Below are positions 11,401 through 19,025 of a stretch of 64,000 nt of DNA, piece by piece. Origin of the DNA: Chitinophaga sp. MM2321 (lineage in GTDB: Bacteria; Bacteroidota; Bacteroidia; Chitinophagales; Chitinophagaceae); NCBI RefSeq assembly GCF_964033635.1, contig NZ_OZ035533.1:3844001-3908000 (forward strand), given 5' to 3'. The translations under genes were made by a program, and so were the position numbers. The notes beneath the pieces were generated by a model that was given only the letters and a program-made list of their open reading frames with translations, had not been told where the DNA came from and made no database searches. Position 1 is the first letter of the stretch; every line of letters starts with the position of its first letter.

Positions 11401-11894
11401 ACAAACTGCCAGTCGGCCAGTCCCAGTGTTTTGAGCAGGAACATCACCTGGGGAATTTTATGTTCGATGGCGGAGATGATCACACCATCAGTAATCTTTT
11501 TTGCCAGCACACCCACCAGCGCAGTAGCCGCCGCGCGGTCGTTGTTATCGGGAATGGTAGCCGCGCTGATACTGCTTGCAACGGCCGTTACCAGGCTGCT
11601 CACCGCCGAAAAGAAAGCGACCAGTTGCTGGCCGGATTCAAAAACTTTCTGAATGATGGCAGCTGTATCATTGGCGGTGACGGCGTCTTCGAGTGCGGTA
11701 GCCGCTGCTGTGAGGGCATTACCGGCGAAGGTGCCCTGTTTCAAGGCATTGGTTACAGCGGGTGTTTGCAACACTGCTTCGGGCAATTGGAGGCCCAATG
11801 ATTCCGTACTGAAATCAGCAAAGAAACCTGCGCTGTTGCCCAGTGTTTTGGCTAACGAAGTAGCGATGCGTACAATGGTATCTTTTCCGGCCAT
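8472..11894 (-). CDS. 1140-aa beta-rich protein, DUF6603-like
   Basis: Large protein with no signal peptide. The first 200 or so residues are alanine-rich and helical. Residues about 210-900 are a long run of short amphipathic beta-strands with Gly turns. Landmarks are GVGGLLGVNRRMN (near 580), LGWGTPALITVSLGIIIEIP (near 650) and VSVGGFHPAFNPPP (near 745). I believe these mark the family annotated as DUF6603, but that rests on memory. The alternating hydrophobic/polar pattern would suit a beta-solenoid or an amphipathic beta-sheet surface. The last 200 residues are a separate mixed domain. The gene starts 14 bp after the S8 peptidase stop and overlaps the next gene by 4 nt, so it is the second gene of a four-gene operon. 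Function unknown. Confidence 0.85.
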   Translation of the reverse strand: MAGKDTIVRIATSLAKTLGNSAGFFADFSTESLGLQLPEAVLQTPAVTNALKQGTFAGNALTAAATALEDAVTANDTAAIIQKVFESGQQLVAFFSAVSSLVTAVASSISAATIPDNNDRAAATALVGVLAKKITDGVIISAIEHKIPQVMFLLKTLGLADWQFVPEDSSNTLSRGFVKKALYLERIKGFINDPAKHFRDQVKWGDPAFDPTTSFKILSEFFHKESGVQLGVVDGDPYFQYANFRVRRISTVNPPGLQFEFKASFEEATVNRVEFNDKWGAGFEARFALEGKVGLQVLPPLSFKLQPPGGQISGDVRAFVDRNPAAQPFDIIGNNGLINLSANNVSAGVGLSASWDVANNVALIDPLFFADISGATLRIGSSDGDGFIAKLLSNADIEGNFDLGLEWLASKGLRIKASGGIEIALPIHRQLGPLEINAIYLALKILSTGTLSLEASAGLKVMLGPLAASVDRIGAKIDFSFSDSNSSKYGMFDVAVGFKPPNGVGLSVDAGVVKGGGYLFLDYDKGEYAGALELTFSEVISLKAIGIITTKMPDGSSGFSLLIIITAEFGTGIQLGFGFVLLGVGGLLGVNRRMNLQPLAEGVRSGAVNGIMFPTDIVQNAPRIISDLRTFFPVEEGKFLIGPMAKLGWGTPALITVSLGIIIEIPGNIAILGVLKVALPTEEAAILVLQINFIGAIEFDKSRLWFFASLYDSRILFITIDGEMGLLVAWGSDGNFVVSVGGFHPAFNPPPLPFPAPVRVSLNILNESWGRIRVMGYFAVTSNTVQFGARAELYFGFSALNVDGHIAFDALFQFSPFYFILELSASLSVKVFGIGLFSVRVQMSLEGPTPYRAKGTGSISLLFFDIDVDFDFTWGDAQDTTLPPVEVMPLLKAEFEKLENWKAQLPAGNNILVSLRKIDAAAELVLHPVGTLRVSQRYVPLGLTLNKVGSQKPSDVKLFTITTGGGGLDKKGDVTESFAMAQFQDMDNATKLSRPSFEKETGGLELSAAGGLVTTGKAVKRIVRYELIVIDTNYKRFVRHFFNFFSGILFNHFLKGNAVAKSALSKKNIKQYQPFDDKVQVVQGAYAVANVMNNKAYNAGAAAFASEAQAREFMQQQLLTDPNLGDALHVIPQNELNTAA

Positions 11895-11908
11895 AGTTGA
11901 ATACTTTC

Positions 11909-13972
11909 TTAGGGTACAATAATCTTCCAGGCTTCCTTGGCATTTACCTTACCGGCGCCGCCTTCTTCCACAGGCGCTACGGAGGTAGGTGTTAAAGGAT
12001 TCGACGGCGGACAGGTTTCTGTTAAAGGAAATTCCATCGGCCGGGTACGTATCGTATTACGTAGTGCCAGTTTTATATCGGCTACTGTCTGATGTGGTTT
12101 TTTCTGCAACATGAGTGCTACTACGCCGGCAATATGCGGGGATGCCATGCTGGTACCACTCATAGCAACATAACCACCTCCGTTTTTACGGGTAACAAAA
12201 GAAGCGGTAGCCATTGGCTCCGGTGCTATGTTGTAACTGGCCGCAGAAAAGATCTGGAAACCAGGTGCAGCCAGATCGGGTTTGGCAGCCAATACGCCGG
12301 CGCCGGAATAATCTACCAGGGGACCATGAGAAGAAAAGCAGGCCATGTGATCGTTGTTATCATCATAGGCTGCCACCGTGATCACGCTGGGGGTACCACC
12401 CGGAGAGCCTACCGTATTCAGGTCCGTCACATTTATAGGCGCTGCCGTGGTAATAGAAGGGTCCAGCTGAAATCCAAAACCATCGCCCTGCCCGCACCAT
12501 ACATGGATCTCTGCGCCGGCGGGACCTGTAAGGCGTACAGTGTAGACGCCGGTGCGGTGCATATCAGCATGCGGGGTAATGTTTATATTGATATGTCTGC
12601 GTTCCAGCGGGCTGCCATTACGCAATACATTCGTAGGCGAATGTTTGATGGTGAAAGTTTTATTGGTATCGTATGTCTGTGTAAAAGCCGCTGCATTCAA
12701 CGCTGCTCCCGGCGATGGCTTGAAAGCCGCTGCACCCGGTACTTTGAGGGCAACTTTTAATCCTGCCACCGTATCGCGGTACCAGAAATTAAGGTCTTCA
12801 TCTTCTGTATTGCTGACCATTGTACAGGTATCATACACCTGTCGTACCGTGCGGTTGTCATAGAATTCAAAAGGCACATCTATGGTACCACCGGCTGGCA
12901 TTGTAATGATGGCATGCTGCCGGCCAAAGGAACTGTTGCCCGCAGAGAACACAGCAATTTTTCCGGTGGCAGCGGCAAAAGTATTTTCCAGGAAAGACTC
13001 TTCACCGATAGCAGTTCCATCATCCACGAGGCCGTCATGCGGACCTGTATCACTGCCGAAACTACAGTTAATAACAACCGGTTTGTCACCCGCTACATTC
13101 AGTACATAAGAGATCGCATCTTTAAAGCGTTGCAACCAGTTGGTTCCGGCTGGTTCCACCTCCGGCGACAAAAGTTTTACAACCACCAGGGAAGCCTTTG
13201 GCGCCACGCCGGAAAACTCAAAGCGCGGACTGGAATGATTTTGTTTTTGTTTGCCATTACCGGCAGCGATGCCGGCCACATGTGTGCCATGGCCTGCACA
13301 GTCACGGGTACGCACGGTATGTGAAAATGAGGGCGAAGAAAGTGCATGATTGATGGCAGCATCATCGTATTCCACGCCGTAAGTAGTAGCGCCGGGAGGC
13401 GTCAGCAACGCCGCAGCCGGGGAATGCTCTCCTGCAATAGGTGTCATCCCCTGATCCCAGATGCGCAGTATCCGTGTTTGACTGGAGTTCTCTTTCAGGA
13501 AGGCTTCATGCCGGATATCGATACCGGTATCAATAATCCCTACTATCACGCCATCTCCTGTCATCCCTGCATACACGCCGGTAGCCTGCACAACAGACCA
13601 CACACAATCGGTGCCGGCGGTAGTGCCTCTTGCCATAATCTCCAGTACACTGGTATCAATACTTGATTTTTTCCGGGTACCATATACCAGTTTCACTACA
13701 TCCGGATGATTGGACAGATCCGGCAACTGGTCAAAACGCACCATGCCGTTTGCTACGCCGGCTCCTTCTCTTGACCGTATGCTAAAACCCGCTGCTGCTA
13801 TAGCATCCAGGTCTCCGGTGTATTGGAGGGTAAGGAAAATATCGGTTGCACCCTGTCGTAAAACAGGATGTATCCATTGACCGGGCACACGGCCGGTTTC
13901 TTTAAGATGCAGATAGTTACTGTAAATAGCGGTTAGTTCATTATCGAACTTTGACCAGATAGGCTCCATCAT
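11909..13972 (-). CDS. S8 family (subtilisin-like) serine peptidase without signal peptide
   Basis: Subtilase of 687 aa. The triad is visible: Asp148 in IVGIIDTGIDIRHEAF, His229 in DCAGHGTHVAGIAAG and Ser608 in SGTSMASPHIAGVVAL. About 380 residues separate His and Ser, longer than a minimal subtilisin, which leaves room for an inserted beta-domain (about 330-520). Residues 1-135 precede the catalytic domain and could be a propeptide or docking domain. There is no N-terminal hydrophobic signal, unusual for a subtilase, so it probably acts inside the cell or leaves by a route other than Sec. The stretch TYGVEYDDAAINHAL recalls Csp-type subtilases. It is the first gene of the operon with three giant proteins, so maturation or cleavage of one of them is a natural guess. 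The start may be either of two adjacent ATGs. Confidence 0.92.
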   Translation of the reverse strand: MMEPIWSKFDNELTAIYSNYLHLKETGRVPGQWIHPVLRQGATDIFLTLQYTGDLDAIAAAGFSIRSREGAGVANGMVRFDQLPDLSNHPDVVKLVYGTRKKSSIDTSVLEIMARGTTAGTDCVWSVVQATGVYAGMTGDGVIVGIIDTGIDIRHEAFLKENSSQTRILRIWDQGMTPIAGEHSPAAALLTPPGATTYGVEYDDAAINHALSSPSFSHTVRTRDCAGHGTHVAGIAAGNGKQKQNHSSPRFEFSGVAPKASLVVVKLLSPEVEPAGTNWLQRFKDAISYVLNVAGDKPVVINCSFGSDTGPHDGLVDDGTAIGEESFLENTFAAATGKIAVFSAGNSSFGRQHAIITMPAGGTIDVPFEFYDNRTVRQVYDTCTMVSNTEDEDLNFWYRDTVAGLKVALKVPGAAAFKPSPGAALNAAAFTQTYDTNKTFTIKHSPTNVLRNGSPLERRHININITPHADMHRTGVYTVRLTGPAGAEIHVWCGQGDGFGFQLDPSITTAAPINVTDLNTVGSPGGTPSVITVAAYDDNNDHMACFSSHGPLVDYSGAGVLAAKPDLAAPGFQIFSAASYNIAPEPMATASFVTRKNGGGYVAMSGTSMASPHIAGVVALMLQKKPHQTVADIKLALRNTIRTRPMEFPLTETCPPSNPLTPTSVAPVEEGGAGKVNAKEAWKIIVP

Positions 13973-14405
13973 TTATTTTTTACTTCGTAAAGAGAATAAA
14001 AGATTCCACCGGTAACATACCATCCGGCAATACCGCGCCTATGCATGGTTGCATGCATGTATCAGCTTTCCAAAAAAAATAGTGGTCTTGCCGGTAACAG
14101 CAAAAACCTTACACTATGTTACATAGCCGGATCATTTGTGTGATATTATTTTTATAAATGGTTTTGGGGTAAAAATGCTGATTCGTATTACCTGCGACCT
14201 ACCGGAATACCGGCACATCACAACTTCTGGGGTGTCAATAAAATAAAAATACAGGATCGATATTTCGGAAAATTCAGTTTGTGCTTCTTGCTTTTAATTG
14301 AGGTTACTTCACACTAACTGGAAGTAAATTAATTTAATTATCTGAGATTATCAACAGCTTTAAAATATTTTGTTTGATAACAAAGTACGTCCGTTTTCAT
14401 GGTAC
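13973..14405. promoter_or_regulatory. Leader/promoter region of the S8-giant-protein operon
   Basis: About 430 bp without a convincing gene, downstream of the metallopeptidase and upstream of the S8 operon. It must contain the promoter for the four-gene operon, but I found no exact TAnnTTTG box on the minus strand. It contains a perfect 13-bp palindrome CTATGTTACATAG (14114-14126), two copies of CCGGTAACA (near 14010 and 14090) and a TGCATGCA-rich stretch (14041-14060). All are possible regulator sites; none is proven. Confidence 0.4.
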
Positions 14406-16280
14406 TTATTTCTTCCATATATTATTGAGCGGCGTAGCATCCATATACAGGTTGCCATCCAGCTTAATAGTGGCTACCTGCCGGGATACGGGCACGGTAA
14501 GCGTCACCTGCCGCGCATTATTTTTCCACACAGCAGGCGTATGATGTACACTTTCCCTTGTACTATCCGTATAAGTGAGCACCACATCAAAAGGAATGGC
14601 GAAACCGCCTGTGTTTTTCACTACTATCTGTGCTTTGCTGCCTTTGAGTTGCACATTTACCAGCGCCAGATCTATATAATAATTGCTGAAGAACCAGTTA
14701 TTCCAGTACCAATCCAGGTTTTGTTTCGCAGCGGTATTAAAGGAATAGAAAAAGTCCCAGGGGATAGGATGTTTGCCATGCCAGTTGTTCATATATACAT
14801 GCAGGCATTTTCTGAAAAGCGCATCACCCAGCAAGTCTTTCAACCCAAGATAAGCCAATGAAGGTTTGCCATAGGCGTTGGAACTGTAGCCCATGCCACT
14901 CACCTGGTTGGACATGCTGATGATAGGCTGGTCCTCTTCTGCGGAAGGGTCATTGATATACTTGTTCACCCGGAATTGCTGATAAAAGGTATCTGCGGCT
15001 GCTTTCCCTTTTTCGGCAATACCCACCAGGTATTCAAAAGTGGTAGCCCAGCCTTCATCCATAAAAGCATAACGGCTTTCGTTGGTACCCATATAAAAAG
15101 GAAAATAAGTATGTGCTATTTCATGATCCTGCAACAGCTGCGCAAAACTCAGGTCATCTCCTACCGTTCCATCGTTCACCATCATTGGAAATTCCATATC
15201 CGCATAACCCTGAAAGGCGGTCATTACCGGAAAAGGATATGCTACCCCCGGCCATTGGAGGGAAAACCAGTTCAACGCATTTCTTGAAAAATCCACGGAA
15301 TGATGAAAGTCGACCGCCGTATCATTATAGGCAGCCTGTACACTGGCCCTGCGACTGGTGGTGCTGTCTACCATCACGCTGGAAGCGTCCCATACATAAT
15401 GATCACTCAGCCCGTAGGTCACATCTGCAATATGTGTAGCTGCAAACTTCCAGGTATTCCATTCCTGTTGCTTTGTAACTTTCTGTTGCTGCATCTCTTC
15501 TTTTGTAGCAATATGCACAAGTGTATCTGCTGTATAAGAATTTTTCAGGCGGGCAGCAATGGAAGGCTGCAATACTGCTGCAGCGTTTAATAAAGTGCCG
15601 GTTCCCCACACCACATAATTCTTTGGTACTTTCACCGCGACGGTATAGTCATTAAAGTCACTGTAAAATTCCACCCTGCCGGTATGTTCAATTTCATCCC
15701 AGCCATTGTAATCATCATACACAGATATACGCGGATAACAATACGCCAGGAAAAAGGTAGTGCTGTCGATCATCCCTTCCCTTCCGCTGAGTACAGACAT
15801 ATCATAATGCCAGCTGATCTGTAGCTGCATACTGTCTTTAGACAACAATGGTTCCGGCAGTTTTATATTGGCTACGGTGCCGGTGTTGTTATCAAAGGCT
15901 ACTGTTTTCCCATTGATGAGCAGGGTATCGATCGTTACCCCATCTGTCAGAAAATCTTTGCTCATATAACCGGAACGGGGCGACTGTGGTTTATGCACGT
16001 TGCAGATCAGCCTGAGAATGATATTCCGCAGCACATCGGGGCTATTGTTGGTATAAGTAATTGATTCCACGCCATCGATCCTCCTGGAAGGCGGGTTAGC
16101 AGTGATTTGTATATCATAACGTCCTTTGTTCTGCCAATAATTTTTCCCAGGCATCCCGTTTTTGTCGCGCGTTGCTTTGTCGTATGCCTGCACAATATTG
16201 CGGGGCATGTACAATTGCTGGGCCGCGGTTGTTCCGGTAACCAGACAAAACAGGATCAGACAGTAAAAAAAGTTCCTCAT
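14406..16280 (-). CDS. Secreted M1-family (gluzincin) metallopeptidase
   Basis: Protein of 624 aa with a Sec signal peptide (MRNFFYCLILFCLVTGTTAA). The zinc site HEIAH is at 386-390 and the third ligand is Glu409 in YAFMDEGWA, the HExxH-x18-E arrangement of M1 peptidases. The substrate-side motif that reads GxMEN in classical aminopeptidases is here YADMEFPMM (Glu363), as in many Bacteroidota relatives. An N-terminal beta-domain (about 50-290) precedes the thermolysin-like domain. The role is probably periplasmic or surface peptide trimming. It is divergent from the 77-aa gene at 16386 and stands alone. Whether it is a strict aminopeptidase cannot be told from sequence. Confidence 0.9.
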   Translation of the reverse strand: MRNFFYCLILFCLVTGTTAAQQLYMPRNIVQAYDKATRDKNGMPGKNYWQNKGRYDIQITANPPSRRIDGVESITYTNNSPDVLRNIILRLICNVHKPQSPRSGYMSKDFLTDGVTIDTLLINGKTVAFDNNTGTVANIKLPEPLLSKDSMQLQISWHYDMSVLSGREGMIDSTTFFLAYCYPRISVYDDYNGWDEIEHTGRVEFYSDFNDYTVAVKVPKNYVVWGTGTLLNAAAVLQPSIAARLKNSYTADTLVHIATKEEMQQQKVTKQQEWNTWKFAATHIADVTYGLSDHYVWDASSVMVDSTTSRRASVQAAYNDTAVDFHHSVDFSRNALNWFSLQWPGVAYPFPVMTAFQGYADMEFPMMVNDGTVGDDLSFAQLLQDHEIAHTYFPFYMGTNESRYAFMDEGWATTFEYLVGIAEKGKAAADTFYQQFRVNKYINDPSAEEDQPIISMSNQVSGMGYSSNAYGKPSLAYLGLKDLLGDALFRKCLHVYMNNWHGKHPIPWDFFYSFNTAAKQNLDWYWNNWFFSNYYIDLALVNVQLKGSKAQIVVKNTGGFAIPFDVVLTYTDSTRESVHHTPAVWKNNARQVTLTVPVSRQVATIKLDGNLYMDATPLNNIWKK

Positions 16281-16385
16281 GATATTTTTATTAACCGCGA
16301 TAAAAGTAGGGAAAATATCCTTTTTGTACTGCTCACTTAGCTATTACAGGCATAATGATTGTAGCATTTCCTATAAAACTGTATC

Positions 16386-16619
16386 ATGCATGACTTCCAT
16401 ATCAACTACAACAACCGTCAGATTACGGTTACCCCGCAAGGGCCTGATTCCTTCCTGGTACGGCTGCCTGACAGGAATATAGAGCTGGAACTGAGAGAAG
16501 ATAATGAAGGAGCCGATCACTGGTTTGAAAAGGGGAGCGATAACGAAACCGCCGAAACAGCGGCCTTGGGTGTGGCCATAGAAATGGTGCTTGATAAAGA
16601 GTCGCCGTTGGATAATTAG
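16386..16619 (+). CDS. Small conserved-looking hypothetical protein (77 aa)
   Basis: ORF beginning MHDFHINYNNRQITVTPQGP. It is acidic overall, has no signal peptide or membrane segment, and the first 45 residues read as alternating beta-strands. It lies divergently from the metallopeptidase with a 105-bp shared upstream region. It ends 17 bp before a strong hairpin that separates it from the convergent lactonase gene. The opposite-strand ORF over the same bases is less plausible because it would overlap the lactonase gene and read through the terminator. Function unknown. Confidence 0.65.
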   Translation: MHDFHINYNNRQITVTPQGPDSFLVRLPDRNIELELREDNEGADHWFEKGSDNETAETAALGVAIEMVLDKESPLDN

Positions 16620-16636
16620 CAGAAAGGGAGATATCA

Positions 16637-16666
16637 AACAGGGCTGGCTTAATGGCCGGCCCTGTT
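16637..16666. terminator. Bidirectional terminator hairpin between convergent genes
   Basis: An 11-bp stem (AACAGGGCTGG with CCGGCCCTGTT, one G-U pair) and an 8-nt loop lie between the stops of the 77-aa gene (+) and the lactonase gene (-). Short T-rich stretches flank both sides. Position and symmetry fit a shared terminator. Confidence 0.7.
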
Positions 16667-16671
16667 CACTT

Positions 16672-17505
16672 TTAAGACAGGTTGTAAAAACGTGCGCAGT
16701 TTGATCCCCACAATTTTTCTTTGTCTGCAACAGGTAGGTGCGATGTACACTGCTCCAATATTTCCACCACCTGCGCATAGGATGCCCCTACCAGGCATAC
16801 CGGCCAGTCACTTCCAAACATAACACGGTCGGCCCCAAAGATATCCAGCACAATATTCACATATGCTGTAAAGTCAGATAATTGCCAATGCTGCCAATCT
16901 GCTTCTGTTACCAATCCGGCCATTTTGCAACTCACATTATCATATTTTGCAAATGCCCGCAGATCAGTTTCCCACGCTCCTATCAGCTGATCTTTGATGA
17001 GCGGTTTTGCTAAATGATCGATCACAAACCGCTGCCCCGGAAATCTTTTTACAAAGGCTTCTGCATATTGCAGGTGTTTTGGATAGATCAGGATATCGTA
17101 GGTGAAATTATATTTTGCCAACAGGGAGATCCCGTGACAAAAATCATCTCTCAACAAAAAATTATCCGCTGGTTCGGCCTGTACTATATGACGGAATCCT
17201 TTCAACTTTTTGAACTGTGAAAAATATTGCAAACGCTCCGCTATATTTTCCGCGCAGAAATCAACCCATCCCACTACCCCGTGAATAAAATCATATTGTG
17301 CGGCCAGTTCCAGTAAATAATGGGTTTCCTGCTCACTTTGATCTGCCTGCACCGCAACGCAGGCACCTATCCCGTTTTGTATTAATAGCGGCTGCACATC
17401 TTCCGGTGAAAAATCATTTTTGATCACCGACATATTATCTGTAATCCAGGCATCTTTCACCGGATGATATTTCCAGAAATGCTGGTGACTATCTATTTTC
17501 ATCAT
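16672..17505 (-). CDS. Amidohydrolase-family lactonase (COG3618-like), copy A
   Basis: Metal-dependent hydrolase of 277 aa. It carries the N-terminal metal motif DSHQHFW (His7, His9), IDHLAKP in the middle and MFGSDWPVC near the C-terminus, the signature of the amidohydrolase-2 group that includes L-fucono- and L-rhamnono-lactonases and 2-pyrone-4,6-dicarboxylate lactonase. It would hydrolyse a sugar-acid lactone to the aldonate, which the UxaA-type dehydratase encoded just upstream would then dehydrate. A close paralogue of the same length lies at 56941-57774. It is the last gene of the operon, before a terminator hairpin. The exact sugar is not readable from the sequence; a 6-deoxyhexose acid is my inference. 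Start at either of two adjacent ATGs. Confidence 0.85.
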   Translation of the reverse strand: MMKIDSHQHFWKYHPVKDAWITDNMSVIKNDFSPEDVQPLLIQNGIGACVAVQADQSEQETHYLLELAAQYDFIHGVVGWVDFCAENIAERLQYFSQFKKLKGFRHIVQAEPADNFLLRDDFCHGISLLAKYNFTYDILIYPKHLQYAEAFVKRFPGQRFVIDHLAKPLIKDQLIGAWETDLRAFAKYDNVSCKMAGLVTEADWQHWQLSDFTAYVNIVLDIFGADRVMFGSDWPVCLVGASYAQVVEILEQCTSHLPVADKEKLWGSNCARFYNLS

Positions 17506-17528
17506 GACAATAAAATTAAATAACGTAC

Positions 17529-18737
17529 TTATGGCTGACAGGAAGGGCCGATAGGCTCAAATGTTTTGTATCCCAATACAAATTCCTGGTGACCTAACCT
17601 TTCCGAACAGGAGCGATCACCGGTAGCAAGCCCCAGGATCTTATGATAGATCTCTTCGCCCACTTCCGCTAAGGATGCTTCGTTGTTAAGGATTTTACCG
17701 GCGTTGACATCCATATCATCCTGCATCCGGTGGAATGTTTCGGGATTAGCGCACACTTTTATAACGGGTGAAATAGCCGAACCGACTACCGAACCACGAC
17801 CCGTTGTAAACAATACACAATGAGCGCCCGAAGCGATCAGTTCTGCAATTTCAGAACTGTCATTAGGATTGGGAAATCCAAAACGGGGATCTCCGTCCGG
17901 TACAATATCCATTAAATACAATCCGCGTCGCCGGGGAATATCGCCAGGCTTAATCATGCCTGAAATAGGAGAAGCACCTGTTTTACAATAGGCACCCATT
18001 GATTTTTCTTCGAGGGTTGTGAGGCCACCCTCGGCATTCCCCGGCGCGAAGCTACCATGGCCCATGATGGTATAATACTTAGCGGCCTTGTTCACTGATC
18101 TTTTTAATGCTATTGCCAGTTCGGGTGTGATGGCCCTGCTGCTCATGATTTCTTCCAATCCGATCATCTCCCCTGTATTTTCAAAAATGGCGGTTCCCCC
18201 TTTGGCTACGATGGTATCGAATGCTTTACCTACGGCAGGATTTGAAGTAATACCGCTGGTAGCATCGCTGCCACCGCATACTACGCCTACCACCAATTCG
18301 GAAGCATCTATGGGTACCGTTGGCGTTTTGTTTATTTCCTCCAGGGAGGAAGCAACGAATGCGATGCCATCGTCAATTGATTTTTTGGTACCGCCGGTAA
18401 GCTGGATACCAATTAATTTTACCGGCCTTCCGCTGGCGGCAATGTTTTCGTACAGGCGTGTACGGTTAAAGCTCTCACAACCCAGCGAAACCAGCAACAC
18501 CGCACCCACATTGGGATGCGTACACAGTGCATTCATCATCTTATCCGCATATGCATTGGGGTAGCATCCACCAAAACCGATGAGGTGTACCGGCTGATCG
18601 CGGAACTGCATGGTAATTTCCCGCGACACATGATGCGCACATTCCACCAGGTATGCCACCACTACAATGTTTCGGATACCTTTGCGTCCATCGTTGCGGA
18701 GATAGGCTTTTAAGTTATGCTGATGTAATGAATTCAT
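17529..18737 (-). CDS. UxaA-type dehydratase, large (C-terminal) subunit, copy A
   Basis: Protein of 402 aa in the altronate/galactarate dehydratase family (UxaA/GarD C-terminal domain). Family signatures seen are GRKGIRN near the N-terminus, GFGGCYPNA, VGVVCGGSDATSGI, the GSFAPGNAEGG loop and TGRGSVVGSAISPVIKVC near the C-terminus. It would remove water from a sugar acid to give a 2-keto-3-deoxy acid. The small SAF-domain subunit is a separate gene whose stop overlaps this start by 23 bp, so the enzyme is split where E. coli UxaA is one chain. A paralogue with the same length and the same 23-bp overlap is at 57806-59014. (2R)-sulfolactate sulfo-lyase (SuyAB) shares the split layout and is the main alternative, but the lactonase and sugar permease neighbours favour a sugar acid. 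Confidence 0.85.
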   Translation of the reverse strand: MNSLHQHNLKAYLRNDGRKGIRNIVVVAYLVECAHHVSREITMQFRDQPVHLIGFGGCYPNAYADKMMNALCTHPNVGAVLLVSLGCESFNRTRLYENIAASGRPVKLIGIQLTGGTKKSIDDGIAFVASSLEEINKTPTVPIDASELVVGVVCGGSDATSGITSNPAVGKAFDTIVAKGGTAIFENTGEMIGLEEIMSSRAITPELAIALKRSVNKAAKYYTIMGHGSFAPGNAEGGLTTLEEKSMGAYCKTGASPISGMIKPGDIPRRRGLYLMDIVPDGDPRFGFPNPNDSSEIAELIASGAHCVLFTTGRGSVVGSAISPVIKVCANPETFHRMQDDMDVNAGKILNNEASLAEVGEEIYHKILGLATGDRSCSERLGHQEFVLGYKTFEPIGPSCQP

Positions 18738-19014
18738 GATCTAATGTATAAGTGGATATATAATCGCTTTTCATGTTGTGCAAATGAATGTGTGCACCCA
18801 ATGCAATATCTTCCGTTGCAGAACCAATAGGGACGCCGAATTTGATTATTTTATCTCCCTTCAACAAATCCTTCGCTGCAATTTTATGCCCCAGGCCGAG
18901 CGGCTTATCAAATATTATTTTAAGCCCTCCGATATACTGGTCATCACCCGGCAGGATACTGCTGCTGATGACCAGTACATTATCTGCCGGATTAATCTGT
19001 ATCAATTTATTCAT
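18715..19014 (-). CDS. UxaA-type dehydratase, small SAF-domain subunit, copy A
   Basis: Protein of 99 aa matching the N-terminal SAF domain of altronate dehydratase. LGHKIAAKDL, KFGVPIGSATEDIALG and HIHLHNMKSDY are the recognisable blocks; the HxHxxN segment is typical of the family. It pairs with the 402-aa subunit, whose start lies 23 bp inside this gene. It follows the MFS permease gene after 11 bp, so it is cotranscribed. Confidence 0.88.
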   Translation of the reverse strand: MNKLIQINPADNVLVISSSILPGDDQYIGGLKIIFDKPLGLGHKIAAKDLLKGDKIIKFGVPIGSATEDIALGAHIHLHNMKSDYISTYTLDHEFITSA

Positions 19015-19025
19015 GGCCGTAAAAT

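Noticed and set aside
10914..11801. 295-codon plus-strand ORF
   Set aside because: Shadow of the 1140-aa gene; composition is not protein-like.
13969..14058. 29-codon minus-strand ORF whose TGA overlaps the S8 start (ATGA)
   Set aside because: Could be a leader peptide, but an overlapping frame is also open and nothing else supports translation.
16371..16778. 135-codon minus-strand ORF
   Set aside because: Overlaps the lactonase gene and crosses the terminator; the 77-aa plus-strand ORF is more plausible.
17529..19014. Assignment of the split dehydratase as sulfolactate sulfo-lyase (SuyAB)
   Set aside because: The two-subunit layout fits, but the adjacent lactonase and sugar permease favour a sugar acid; kept only as an alternative.
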